Origin: Neobacillus sp. PS2-9
GTDB taxonomy: Bacteria > Bacillota > Bacilli > Bacillales > Cytobacillaceae
Direction: 5' to 3'
Length of the DNA: 64,000 nucleotides
NCBI RefSeq assembly: GCF_030915525.1
Contig: NZ_CP133269.1
Span: 2,329,001 to 2,393,000 of the forward strand
Shown here: in pieces, positions 53,241-61,487 of the stretch
Layout of the letters: each line of letters starts with the position of its first letter
Position numbering within the stretch: position 1 is the first letter of the stretch
Program-made: the position numbers and the translations under genes
The notes under the pieces: generated by a model
Seen by the model: the letters and a program-made list of their open reading frames with translations, nothing else
Told to the model about the DNA's origin: nothing
Databases searched by the model: none

Positions 53241-53720
53241 ATGAAATCAGTTCTAAAATTAGAATTAGAAGAAGCTAAATTAATGATAGAGGCTGCGAAA
53301 AAGAGGTCAGAAGAAATCAATGTCCTTGAAACAATTGCTATTTGTGATGACGGGGGAAACCTACTTGCTCTTGAACGAATGAATGGAGCACGTATTACAG
53401 GACCAGAGATTGCGATTGCTAAAGCCTACACTGCTGCAGGACATAAACGCTCCACCCATTTATTTAACAAAGAACCTAATGGTCCTGCCCTTCCAGGAAA
53501 TGAAGCATTTGGAATCCAAATGATGCTCCCTGGAAAATTCGCTATTTTTGTAGGTGGTTTTCCTATTGTTGTAAATGGAGAAGTAGTAGGTGGAATTGGT
53601 GTAAGTGGTGGAAACGGTGAGCAAGATACGGCCGTAGGAACAGCCGCACTACAAGCCTTACAAAGCTATTTGGCTAGTGCGGGGCTAGAAGTAATCACCT
53701 CGGCGGATATAAAAAAGTAA
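53241..53720 (+). CDS. GlcG/HbpS (DUF336) family protein
   Basis: A 159-residue member of the HbpS/GlcG/PduO-C fold. It contains LETIAICDDGGNLLALERM, the conserved block FAIFVGGFPIVVNGEVVGGIGVSGG and EQDTAVGTAAL. Relatives bind haem or stabilise oxidative dehydrogenases. GGAG precedes the ATG, 27 bases after the aldehyde dehydrogenase stop. No haem ligand can be picked out with confidence. Confidence 0.85.
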   Translation: MKSVLKLELEEAKLMIEAAKKRSEEINVLETIAICDDGGNLLALERMNGARITGPEIAIAKAYTAAGHKRSTHLFNKEPNGPALPGNEAFGIQMMLPGKFAIFVGGFPIVVNGEVVGGIGVSGGNGEQDTAVGTAALQALQSYLASAGLEVITSADIKK

Positions 53721-53793
53721 TAGAATTAGGACCTCATTCAGGAGATAGGTATAGGCTGAATGGGGTCTTCAAACTACTACTCTCAAATTAATA

Positions 53794-54420
53794 ATGAAAA
53801 GGTATAAAAAGGGGGAGAGTCAACTGAAAGCCTATCTGGAGTTAGCACTTGGATTTGCCCGCACTGGTGTAACCGGTTATGGGGGCGGCCCCTCGACTAT
53901 ACCGTTGATAGAGTTTGAGGCCGTCAAAAAATATAAATGGATGACAGAAGAAGAGTTTGTTGAGATTTTAGCCTTAGCTAATACCATGCCAGGCCCGATT
54001 GCTACTAAAATGGCAGCGTATATCGGATATAAAGTTAAAGGGTCTATTGGGGCAATAGTCGCCATCCTAACTCACATTCTTCCTTCTATTATTGGCATGA
54101 TCGCTTTATTAGGTGTTCTTTATTCTTACAAGGATTCGCCCATTGTCAGCGGAATGGTCCAAGGAGTTACCCCTGTTATTGGCTTTATGTTAATCGAAAT
54201 GGCGTATCGATTTTTCCAAAATGGTCGTAAAGGGTTAGGGTTACAAAAAATGGTTACTCTTTCAGTGGTATCTCTGGTCTTTGTTCAGTTCCTTGGTTTA
54301 CATCCGGGAATCTTAATAGGTATTTTTCTAATCGTTGCCTACTTGATTGCAGATCGTAAAGAAAAAGCTGCTACAGGCACCACTGAGGTACTTATTCAGA
54401 GAAAGGAAAAAAGCTCATGA
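53794..54420 (+). CDS. Chromate transporter half (ChrA N-type)
   Basis: Half-size CHR protein with the motif GYGGGPSTIPLIEFEAV, then ALANTMPGPIATKMAAYIGY, and about five membrane helices. It forms a pair with the next gene, overlapping by ATGA. The ATG at 53794 has no ribosome site, whereas GGGGGAG lies at 53811-53817, so CTG at 53824 (LKAYLELALG) is a serious alternative start. Its substrate may be an oxyanion; no chrR or chrB is adjacent, so chromate itself is not shown. Confidence 0.82.
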   Translation: MKRYKKGESQLKAYLELALGFARTGVTGYGGGPSTIPLIEFEAVKKYKWMTEEEFVEILALANTMPGPIATKMAAYIGYKVKGSIGAIVAILTHILPSIIGMIALLGVLYSYKDSPIVSGMVQGVTPVIGFMLIEMAYRFFQNGRKGLGLQKMVTLSVVSLVFVQFLGLHPGILIGIFLIVAYLIADRKEKAATGTTEVLIQRKEKSS

Positions 54421-54947
54421 TTTATTGGCACATCTTTTGGTCTTTTTTCATTGCTAATTTACTGGGTTACGGAGGGGGACCTGCGACCATTCCACTAATT
54501 CAAAATGAAGTGGTCAATCATTACCATTGGATGACCCTATCTGAGTTTGGAGATGTACTAGCAATAGCGAATGCCTTACCTGGTCCAATTGCAACTAAGA
54601 TGGGGGGGTATATTGGTTTTCAGTTAGGAGGCTTTTTGGGGGCCATTATTGCACTAATTGCTACCATACTTCCTTCTGCTCTTGCTGTCATTTTATTATT
54701 TAAATTTGTAAATCTATTTAAAGGCTCTCCAAAGGTAACCTTAATGACAAGAGCAGTACAACCTATTATTGCCATCTTACTTGCCATAATGGCTTATCAG
54801 TTCTTTTTAACAGCATTTGAAAATAGTGGGATATTCCATTTAATCCTTTTGGCTGGGGTCAGTTATTTTGCTTTAATGAGATTCAAAATTCATCCCTCCT
54901 TATTAATTCTATGTGCATTAATATATGGCGGAGTATTTCTCTCGTAA
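54417..54947 (+). CDS. Chromate transporter half (ChrA C-type)
   Basis: Second half with LGYGGGPATIPLIQNEVVN and ALPGPIATKMGGYIGFQLGG, paralogous to the upstream half. 176 residues, about five helices. It overlaps the previous stop (ATGA). Two half proteins of this family form a full carrier in other bacteria. Confidence 0.84.
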   Translation: MIYWHIFWSFFIANLLGYGGGPATIPLIQNEVVNHYHWMTLSEFGDVLAIANALPGPIATKMGGYIGFQLGGFLGAIIALIATILPSALAVILLFKFVNLFKGSPKVTLMTRAVQPIIAILLAIMAYQFFLTAFENSGIFHLILLAGVSYFALMRFKIHPSLLILCALIYGGVFLS

Positions 54948-54985
54948 GCTTTTGTAAAAACTATAAAAATAAGCAGGTGGAATAG

Positions 54986-55687
54986 ATGGACATAAGATGG
55001 GAGGAAAATAATCTTTTATCGATTCGTGAACATGCCTATTTGTTTCTAAAGGAAATGATTTTGGAAGGCGAATTGAAGGCAGGTGACCGTTTAATTGAAA
55101 GAGAACTTGCAGGGAAATTAAACATAAGTAGAACGCCTATAAGGGAAGCATTATTCCGGCTTGAGTCTCAAGGCTTTGTTAAAACGGTTCCCAGGAAAGG
55201 GGTCGTCGTTTCGAATATTTCTGAAAGTGAAGTAATTGAGGTTTTTACAATCCTTGCTTCGTTAGAGGTTTTGGCCGTAAAGTTGGCAGCACAACGAATG
55301 GATCAAGAAACTCAGTTAGAACTAGAACAAAAGATTCAAGAACTGTTAGCATTAGAAAAGCAATCGGAAGAGGATTTTAATCTTGAACATATTCAGATGA
55401 ACCGGTTGATAAATAAAGCATCTAAAAGTCCAAAATTATTCGAAATTTTATCTGGCCTTATCGATTATATACACATGGCAGCTAATATGGGCTACGAGAC
55501 TCCAGGTAGAAGGAAAGAATCATTAAGAGAGCATATTGATATCATGAAAGCTTTAAGGGATAAAGAAACGGAATTAGCAGAGTATTTAATGAGAATCCAT
55601 ATTGAAAACTCTAAAAAAGCATATATCAACTATATAAAAAATATTAAAGAGAAAATGAATAGAAAAGATAAAGTGAAAAGCACTTAA
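54986..55687 (+). CDS. GntR-family (FCD/FadR subfamily) regulator, copy 2
   Basis: Paralogue of the regulator at 42377, with the same winged helix (ISRTPIREALFRLESQGFVK, VPRKGVVVSNISESEVIEV). The effector domains have diverged (about half identical by eye), with EHIDIMKAL and RIHIENSKKAY retained. ATG at 54986 follows AGGTGG. It is the last but one gene of the block. Two regulators with near-identical DNA-binding parts but different sensors could integrate two signals on the same boxes. Confidence 0.92.
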   Translation: MDIRWEENNLLSIREHAYLFLKEMILEGELKAGDRLIERELAGKLNISRTPIREALFRLESQGFVKTVPRKGVVVSNISESEVIEVFTILASLEVLAVKLAAQRMDQETQLELEQKIQELLALEKQSEEDFNLEHIQMNRLINKASKSPKLFEILSGLIDYIHMAANMGYETPGRRKESLREHIDIMKALRDKETELAEYLMRIHIENSKKAYINYIKNIKEKMNRKDKVKST

Positions 55688-55724
55688 AATAATTTAGATT
55701 AATATAAGGGAGGAAATAATCAAT

Positions 55725-56075
55725 ATGCCAAACATTCATTTCAAAAACAGTAATAAGCGATTAGAGGTTCCAGACAATTCAAATATTTTGAGAATGTCAC
55801 TCCGTTATGATGGGGAGTTGCCTAATCGTTGCGGTGGAGGTATTTGTGGTACCTGCGTTTTTAAAGTTGAAGAAGGTTCTGAATATCTTGATAAGGTAAA
55901 GGTACAGGAACGAAGAAAATTAGGTGAAGAGTGGTTAGGAAATGGATATCGTCTCGGGTGTCAAACCTTTGTGACAAATGGGGATATTACGATTTCTTGG
56001 GATGAGGAAATTACCAAACAAGTAATTAAGAAAAAGCCGGAAAAGATTCAAAAAGAAGTATCATCCGTAAAATAA
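55725..56075 (+). CDS. Plant-type [2Fe-2S] ferredoxin, copy 2
   Basis: The motif is C-x4-C-x2-C: RCGGGICGTCVF, with the last ligand in YRLGCQTFV. 116 residues, soluble; the tail is rich in Lys and Glu. A GGGAGG site precedes the ATG. It belongs with the GntR2 gene, likely the same transcript. It differs substantially from copy 1, so the two may serve different partners. Confidence 0.88.
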   Translation: MPNIHFKNSNKRLEVPDNSNILRMSLRYDGELPNRCGGGICGTCVFKVEEGSEYLDKVKVQERRKLGEEWLGNGYRLGCQTFVTNGDITISWDEEITKQVIKKKPEKIQKEVSSVK

Positions 56076-56125
56076 ATCCAAGTAAAGAATATTAATCTAT
56101 AAAACTTTCTATTTGGGGTGAGATC

Positions 56126-56305
56126 ATGTGGGCATGTGACAGGCATATGAAAGAAATATTACCTTTCTTAGAAACTCCACATATTAGTAAAGCTTCCTAT
56201 CAAATTAAATGTTCACTCTGTGATTGTCGTGCACTTGTAAAAATTTATTATACTCATCAGCCACTACAAATAAAAAAGAATAAAAAATTACGATCATTAG
56301 CCTAA
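56126..56305 (+). CDS. 59-residue cysteine-rich small protein
   Basis: ATG at 56126 follows GGGGTGAG. The N-terminus is WACDRHMKEILPFLETPHI, the middle is QIKCSLCDCRALVKIYY, and the end is lysine-rich. The Cys/His arrangement (C-x2-H, then C-x2-C-x-C) is typical of a small zinc ribbon or metal-binding protein. A 20-bp stem terminator follows. It is not in the usual small-ORF set; no family recognised. Confidence 0.6.
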   Translation: MWACDRHMKEILPFLETPHISKASYQIKCSLCDCRALVKIYYTHQPLQIKKNKKLRSLA

Positions 56306-56325
56306 CAATAGTTTTGGGTGCAATA

Positions 56326-56378
56326 AATAAATCCACAAACCTTCCTAAACGGTTGGAAGGTTTGTGGATTTATTTTTT
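56326..56378 (+). terminator. Terminator with a perfect 20-bp stem
   Basis: The arms at 56326-56345 and 56355-56374 are exact complements of 20 bases (AATAAATCC... to GGATTTATT), with a 9-base loop, followed by T residues. Unusually long for a terminator; ends the block just before the MITE copy. Confidence 0.85.
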
Positions 56379-56379
56379 T

Positions 56380-56559
56380 GGCTTTGTTAAGTTGTCTGTT
56401 GATTTCCGTTCCAGGCACTTCGCTTTCCGCGGGCGTTCCGGGAGCCTCCTCGTCGTTCCTCCTGCGGGGTCTCCCGAGACCGCTACTCCCGCAGGAGTCT
56501 TCGCGCCTTCCACTCCAATCAACAGGGTATAAAAATCAACAATGTTCTTTAACATAACC
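56380..56559. repeat. MITE-like GC-rich repeat, copy 2 (180 bp), inverted
   Basis: Ends are GGCTTTGTTAA (56380) and AACATAACC (to 56559), equivalent to the termini of the 43955 copy read on the other strand. Shared internal segments: CTGTTGATTTCCG, CGCTTTCCG, CCTGCGGGGTCTCCC, CAATCAACAGGGTA and ATCAACA. It marks the right edge of the regulon. Confidence 0.8.
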
Positions 56560-56756
56560 ATTTTTTCTATTACATCTATTCAGGAGTGGGTTTTTATAGA
56601 ATATTATACCAGAGAAATGAATTCCTATTTCACCGTAATTTGTCAAATCCCTCCGACTTTCTACTTGTTTTTATGATTTAAATCGAAAAATTTGTCGTTT
56701 CGATGTATAATAAGGACTTGCAAATTTCTCTTTATAAGAAGGAGGGCGTTACTCTA

Positions 56757-57137
56757 ATGGAATGGACATTAATTTCGTTATTTGTGGTTTCCGTACTACT
56801 GCTAATCTTTTCTATTCTTAAAACGAATCATGCTGCAAAAGTAGAGCATAAACAAATTGATTTAGCACATATTTCAACAATGAAGGAAATCAATGCGATT
56901 CAAGAAACGATTCGTAATATGGAACTTGACATGGAAGTGGTGATGAAAGAAGCAGGTGTTCAACTTTCTTCTAATGAAAAACTTTTCACGCGTGAAGTAC
57001 TAGATTTATATAAACGAAATTATTCAGTTGAGAGCATTGCTGAAATGAAACAAGTAACAATAAGTGAAATTGAACAGCTGCTTATACCTTACCAACACTT
57101 AAAGGATGAAGGGAGAAAAGTTGCCAATGAGAATTAA
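56757..57137 (+). CDS. Membrane-anchored small protein with C-terminal HTH-like region (DUF6115-like)
   Basis: 126 residues: a membrane helix (WTLISLFVVSVLLLIFSIL), a coiled-coil-like Glu/Lys-rich region, and a C-terminal TREVLDLYKRNYSVESIAEM pattern that looks like a helix-turn-helix. The layout recalls SwrB/DUF6115, but I am not certain. ATG at 56757 lies behind AAGGAGGG; the longer frame is rejected. The 3' end overlaps the next gene by 11 bases. Confidence 0.6.
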   Translation: MEWTLISLFVVSVLLLIFSILKTNHAAKVEHKQIDLAHISTMKEINAIQETIRNMELDMEVVMKEAGVQLSSNEKLFTREVLDLYKRNYSVESIAEMKQVTISEIEQLLIPYQHLKDEGRKVANEN

Positions 57138-57615
57138 CTTATTAAGCAGCTTTGCAGCAGGTATTCTACTTACCACAAGTATTTGTAGCGTCGTGTACCT
57201 TACGAATGATCATGTATCTAAAAATACAAAGGTAACCGACAAAACCATAACCGTGCAACCATCTGTAAAAGAAATGGAAAAGAAGCTGGTAGCTAAAGGC
57301 TATATCGTACAAAAGAAAGCAGATTTTGATAAAAAGGAATCGACAACAAAGCAGACAGCAAAGGAAACGACAACAAAAAAGGCAGCAACAGAAAACGATA
57401 AGCCTTCTAAAACAGTAGTAACCGTTAACGTAACCGAGGGGATGACAAGTTTCGATGTAGGAAAAATGCTTATTCCATCTAAAATCGTTTCAGACGCTTT
57501 CGAGTTTTCTCAAATCATAGAGCAAAGAGGACTTTCCAACAAATTGCGGCCGGGGACATATGTAGTAGATACTGAAATGACATTCGACCAAGTTCTTTCA
57601 ACTATTTTTAAGTAA
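57127..57615 (+). CDS. Short endolytic transglycosylase MltG-like protein
   Basis: 162 residues, with a signal or anchor helix (LLSSFAAGILLTTSICSVVYL), a low-complexity Lys/Thr linker (residues about 75-105), and a C-terminal VTEGMTSFDVGKMLI... RPGTYVVDTEMTF. The C-terminal block is typical of MltG/YrrL family members, but the catalytic domain is shortened, so it may only bind or regulate cell-wall glycan. ATG at 57127 after GGGAGAAAAG; overlapping the previous gene. Confidence 0.7.
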   Translation: MRINLLSSFAAGILLTTSICSVVYLTNDHVSKNTKVTDKTITVQPSVKEMEKKLVAKGYIVQKKADFDKKESTTKQTAKETTTKKAATENDKPSKTVVTVNVTEGMTSFDVGKMLIPSKIVSDAFEFSQIIEQRGLSNKLRPGTYVVDTEMTFDQVLSTIFK

Positions 57616-57633
57616 AAAAAATCAATTACATCA

Positions 57634-57672
57634 ATAAAAAGTACTAGGTTTTCAAATACCTAGTATTTTTTT
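57634..57672 (+). terminator. Rho-independent terminator after the MltG-like gene
   Basis: TACTAGGT and ACCTAGTA stem with loop TTTCAAAT and flanking A and T tracts. Confidence 0.85.
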
Positions 57673-57872
57673 ATAGGCTTATAACTAGTTCAAAAAAAGA
57701 AAAAATTTAACAATGACATTATCGGTGTGATTTCGTTTACATTTCACAAAATGTGACTTATTATTTATTTATAGTGTAATGATAATGGCAAGGTAATTAT
57801 TTAAGTAATAACCATCCAAGCTGAAATTATCTTCATTCTTTATAAATCTGTTGTTAAAGAGGAAGTAGGCAT

Positions 57873-58436
57873 ATGACCAATAAACGTAAAAAATATAATT
57901 TTATTCAGCGCTTAGGACGAGCGTTCAAGTATAATTTCATAAAACTGCTACGTTCACCAGGTGGGGCTCGAAAGGTATCGCTCGGATTTGCCATTGGCTT
58001 TGGTATGGAAATGGTTGTTCTTTCCTCTGCATCACTGATATATATATTGTTTTTGCCCGTTGTTCGACTTGCCAAAGGTTCCTTGCCAGCAGCAATTATT
58101 GGAAATGTTATTGGGAAACTTACCTTTCTCCCCGTACTGTTATTACCTTTTGCAAAAAAAATCGGGAAAATTATCTTTCCAATGAAGGTTAAATTAGGAC
58201 ATAATACTCCATTTTCCTTTCAAAGTTTATTACACGGTGATTTTCGAGGTGTAATCAGTCTTCTTCATGGAGGAGTCCACGTGTTAATTGGAATGGCAAT
58301 TTTTGGGGTCGTATTTGGCGTAATTTCTTACTTCATTGTTCATTATTTTTACGAAAAAGAAAAAACGAAGCGACTAAATAGGATCTTAAATAAACAAGCA
58401 CTTCGAAAAAAAAATCTTGAAAATAATTATATTTGA
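57873..58436 (+). CDS. DUF2062 membrane protein
   Basis: 187 residues. KLLRSPGGARKVSLGFAIGFG opens the DUF2062 domain; three membrane segments follow, with PAAIIGNVIGKLTFLPVLLL and LIGMAIFGVVFGVISYF. The C-terminus is basic. GAGGAAG precedes the ATG. The role is unknown; homologues often lie near envelope genes. A bidirectional terminator follows. Confidence 0.8.
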   Translation: MTNKRKKYNFIQRLGRAFKYNFIKLLRSPGGARKVSLGFAIGFGMEMVVLSSASLIYILFLPVVRLAKGSLPAAIIGNVIGKLTFLPVLLLPFAKKIGKIIFPMKVKLGHNTPFSFQSLLHGDFRGVISLLHGGVHVLIGMAIFGVVFGVISYFIVHYFYEKEKTKRLNRILNKQALRKKNLENNYI

Positions 58437-58437
58437 A

Positions 58438-58470
58438 TAAAGAGGCTGTTATGAGTCAGCCTCTTTTTAT
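58438..58470. terminator. Bidirectional terminator between DUF2062 and the SET gene
   Basis: AGAGGCTG (58441-58448) and CAGCCTCT (58457-58464) with T residues on both sides. Confidence 0.85.
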
Positions 58471-58477
58471 CAATTTT

Positions 58478-58837
58478 TCAAAGGACATCAAACCAAATTT
58501 CTGAATCATCATCGGGGTCTCCATTGTAATTAACTTTGATTTCTTCTCCTTCCTTAATATCTGTGTAAGCAAAAAAGTCAATTGTTTTCTCCTTTTTTCG
58601 GAGTTTGTATAAAGCATTTGGTGTATAGGAGTGGTTAAATAAAGAACCATATCCCAATGCTAAAGCACAGTCTTCTCCCCACCAAAATACATAGTCCATC
58701 AATATGGTCTTTTTTAAATTTTTGTACTCATTCTTAGGAGATATAATGACTGGGGCTACATGAATAAGTTCGCCCTTCTGGATATCCCGGGTTGCAAATA
58801 TGCCTCTACCGTATTTACATTTCTTCACTTCAAACAC
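58478..58837 (-). CDS. SET-domain protein
   Basis: 119 residues, essentially the SET fold alone: GRGIFATRDIQKGELI, the pseudoknot NHSYTPNALYKL, and GEEIKVNYNG. In eukaryotes SET is a lysine methyltransferase domain; bacterial single-domain copies have no agreed substrate. The start is GTG at 58835-58837. It is convergent with DUF2062. Confidence 0.82.
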   Translation of the reverse strand: MFEVKKCKYGRGIFATRDIQKGELIHVAPVIISPKNEYKNLKKTILMDYVFWWGEDCALALGYGSLFNHSYTPNALYKLRKKEKTIDFFAYTDIKEGEEIKVNYNGDPDDDSEIWFDVL

Positions 58838-58950
58838 TTTTTATACACCACCATCATTCAAACTCTTGTTCGGCAAAATCACGGTAAGATTTTTCTACTA
58901 ATCTATGCTCACCAAGTTATATTTGTTTGGGTCCTTCCATAACGAAAAAG

Positions 58951-58991
58951 AAAAAAGCCGTTTTCTCATTCGAGAAGACAGCTTTCTTACA
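58951..58991 (-). terminator. Terminator of the ArsB/NhaD-type transporter
   Basis: AAGC-GTTTTCTC pairs with GAGAA-AC-GCTT, with an A tract that reads as T on the reverse strand. Confidence 0.6.
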
Positions 58992-60138
58992 AAATATCTA
59001 GAATAATAAAAATTAAATATTGAGCACTGGCCAAAAATGCTAAAAATGCGAAATTATATATGCTGAATTTAATAAGATAATTTTTACTTTCATTTGGGTT
59101 TGCCTGATTAAACAGTTTAAAGGAAATAACACTGGCCAATGAAGCAATTATCGTTCCTAATCCGCCCACATTTACACCAAGCAGTAATGGTTTCCAGTCT
59201 GTAGAGAATTGTGCAAGTAGAATCGAAGCAGGAACATTACTAATCAATTGGCTTAACCCAATCGAACTAAAATAGACGGAAGAAGGATCTTTCATACTCA
59301 TACTTGCAAAGGTCTGTACAGCCGTTGTACTGGAAATATTTCCGATAAAAATAAAAAAACAAACAAAAGTAATTAACAGAAGATAATCAATTTTTAATAG
59401 AAGAGTAGCGTTAACAATACACGCTGTTCCGAGTGTAATGAAAAGTGCGATAGGATAACTGATTACACCAAATATCGATGCAATGATGATGACTAACACT
59501 ATTCCCCAAACGATTGCCTTTTTTGGATCTCCAACAGTAACAGGATATAAATCAACTTTTATTTCTTTTGGCTCGAGTCTTTGAAAAAGGAAATAAAGAG
59601 TTCCTATACCCAGCACAGCAATAAAGGAGACAGCCATGAAGAACGGCATGGGTTTTAAACCGTAAAAAGAATAAATAAACAAATTTTGTGGATTCCCCAT
59701 TGGAGTTAAGCTGCTTCCAATATTAGCGGCAATGGTTTGTAAAATAATGGTGTCAATCATATTTATTTTGGTCTTTTTACTAATTAAAAGGGTTAAGGGT
59801 ACAAAAGTAAGTAAAGCAACATCATTTGTTACTAACATTGAGCTAAAGAAGCAAAATAGAATAAGAATGCCTGAGACACTTTTACTATTTTTACTTTTAT
59901 TCAAAATAGATATCGCAAATTTGTCTAGTACCTTTAATTCTTCTAAAGCTTTTATAGCAAGCATCAAATTAAACAAACTTATCAAAACATGAAAATTAAT
60001 ATATTCAATTTTGGGTAAATGAATGAAACAACTTATAGCTGCTAAGATAAAGGAGATCGTAAAAACCAGGTCTTTTTTTAATAGACTAAAATTCAAATTC
60101 GGACTTTTTTTCTGCTGAATGACGACAGATTCCTTCAC
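58987..60138 (-). CDS. ArsB/NhaD-type (SLC13/DASS superfamily) transporter
   Basis: 383 residues, about 10 membrane segments. Family motifs are TNDVALLTFVPLTLLI, NIGSSLTPMGNPQNLFIY and SNVPASILLAQFS, typical of the permeases moving dicarboxylates, arsenite or sodium. The protein is short for the group (usual length about 420). No arsR or arsC is next to it, so arsenite export is not supported. The ATG has a weak ribosome site. Confidence 0.8.
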   Translation of the reverse strand: MKESVVIQQKKSPNLNFSLLKKDLVFTISFILAAISCFIHLPKIEYINFHVLISLFNLMLAIKALEELKVLDKFAISILNKSKNSKSVSGILILFCFFSSMLVTNDVALLTFVPLTLLISKKTKINMIDTIILQTIAANIGSSLTPMGNPQNLFIYSFYGLKPMPFFMAVSFIAVLGIGTLYFLFQRLEPKEIKVDLYPVTVGDPKKAIVWGIVLVIIIASIFGVISYPIALFITLGTACIVNATLLLKIDYLLLITFVCFFIFIGNISSTTAVQTFASMSMKDPSSVYFSSIGLSQLISNVPASILLAQFSTDWKPLLLGVNVGGLGTIIASLASVISFKLFNQANPNESKNYLIKFSIYNFAFLAFLASAQYLIFIILDIL

Positions 60139-60276
60139 GAGTACACCACCGATTACAATTCTAGGCTTGTTATATTAATCCAGTAAACTATTTAATATAT
60201 GTACCTTATCAAATTTAATAACAAACCATAGACTACGATAAATTCAATATCTATCCTTGTCAATAAGCAGGTGATT

Positions 60277-60313
60277 AAAAAAAGCCGTTTCTTTTAAGAT
60301 CACGGCTTTTAAT
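60277..60313 (-). terminator. Terminator of the DUF3231 gene
   Basis: AAAAAGCCGT and ACGGCTTTT stem around 14 bases; the A tract reads as T on the reverse strand. Confidence 0.75.
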
Positions 60314-60320
60314 GGGGTGC

Positions 60321-61361
60321 TTACAACAAATCTTCTCTATCAGCAGCTTGTGGTGGCTGTTCCATCCAGCCATTTTCAATCAGGATATTAGCACCATCAT
60401 CGACAAACAAAGCTATGCTCTTGAGTGAGCGCGCATACAGCAAGCTTATATCTCGTCGCCCATTTACTGCTACTGAATTTCCAAATGCTCTTATTTTCAT
60501 TGAAAACATATCCACTTTGTGAAAGAGCATGAGTTTGTCTGAAAAAGGAGCAATCTTCGATTCCGTTACCAAATGATCTAAAAGTGATGGAGAGGGTAAG
60601 TTATCTTTATGAAGTTTTTCTTTATAACTGGACACTGCTCTATCTGTGATTTCAGTCCCCCGAATAAACAACTGTTTGACTTTTTCGTTTCTGGCAACTT
60701 GGCTAAATGCTAGTATCAATGCTTTACTTGTGACATTGTTTTCAATATTATCGTAAAGGTGAGTGACTTCTAGTGCATGTAGAGGTCTAACTTTACCCAT
60801 AAACCCATGTAAAAAACTTTGGTCCTTAACAAAGTCCACTTTATCGGGAATGGGAAGAATAGGTGGTTTAATAATTAGCCCCTTTGTCATTAAAATATCA
60901 TTTATTTGTGTTAAAAGAGCAATGGTACAAGAATTACAATATATAACAAAATCTCTAATATCCTCACGTAACACGATTGGAAGTGCAACGCCATATATAC
61001 TCATACCTGCCTTTGCAGCATACTTTATATAATGAACATAAAATTCTTCTTCAAATAGCCGAGGAGCTTTCAAATTAACATCATCTTTTGTAAAACCTTT
61101 TGGAATAGGAAAGTTATCTTTATTTAGTATTTGTTCAATTCTTCGCATAAAATCCTCAGTTAAATAAAAAGCATTTTCTACTAAGGTCTTAATTAAATCA
61201 TCTTCAACGTGTTGCAGGAAGTATTGTAATATTTTATTTGACATACTATTGCCAACGTAAGTTGCCCAAAGTTTTGCCATTTCCGGAGCGGTTAATTTTG
61301 CACTCGTCTGCGTTTGAATTGGACGTAAGTTAATCGGTTTAATGGGTTGATTCAATTCCAT
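60321..61361 (-). CDS. DUF3231 family protein (two-repeat, ferritin-like fold)
   Basis: 346 residues in two similar halves: LTAPEMAKLWATYVGNSMSN... and a second at LHALEVTHLYDNIENNVTSK. Each half is a helical bundle with conserved Glu and His. DUF3231 proteins (YhbD/YhbE-type relatives) are found in spore formers and can be spore-associated. The ATG has a GGGGAC site. Location beside the SASP gene suits a sporulation-phase role. Confidence 0.85.
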   Translation of the reverse strand: MELNQPIKPINLRPIQTQTSAKLTAPEMAKLWATYVGNSMSNKILQYFLQHVEDDLIKTLVENAFYLTEDFMRRIEQILNKDNFPIPKGFTKDDVNLKAPRLFEEEFYVHYIKYAAKAGMSIYGVALPIVLREDIRDFVIYCNSCTIALLTQINDILMTKGLIIKPPILPIPDKVDFVKDQSFLHGFMGKVRPLHALEVTHLYDNIENNVTSKALILAFSQVARNEKVKQLFIRGTEITDRAVSSYKEKLHKDNLPSPSLLDHLVTESKIAPFSDKLMLFHKVDMFSMKIRAFGNSVAVNGRRDISLLYARSLKSIALFVDDGANILIENGWMEQPPQAADREDLL

Positions 61362-61445
61362 CTAATAGTCCCCTTAGCTCTTTTTTCTTAGTTTTTTCTA
61401 AGAATTGAAAGTTATGCTAATTTTGCTGAGTAAATAATTAAAGGA

Positions 61446-61473
61446 AGAGGCTGCCATTTTGGCAGCCTCTATT
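61446..61473. terminator. Hairpin between the DUF3231 and SASP genes
   Basis: AGAGGCTGCC (61446-61455) pairs exactly with GGCAGCCTCT (61461-61470). It follows the SASP stop on the reverse strand, although the T tract is weak. Confidence 0.7.
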
Positions 61474-61487
61474 TTGGAAATCACAAG

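Noticed and set aside
56314..56561. 72- and 63-codon open frames over MITE copy 2 and the terminator
   Set aside because: Same reason: repeat DNA, no ribosome site, overlapping the 20-bp hairpin.
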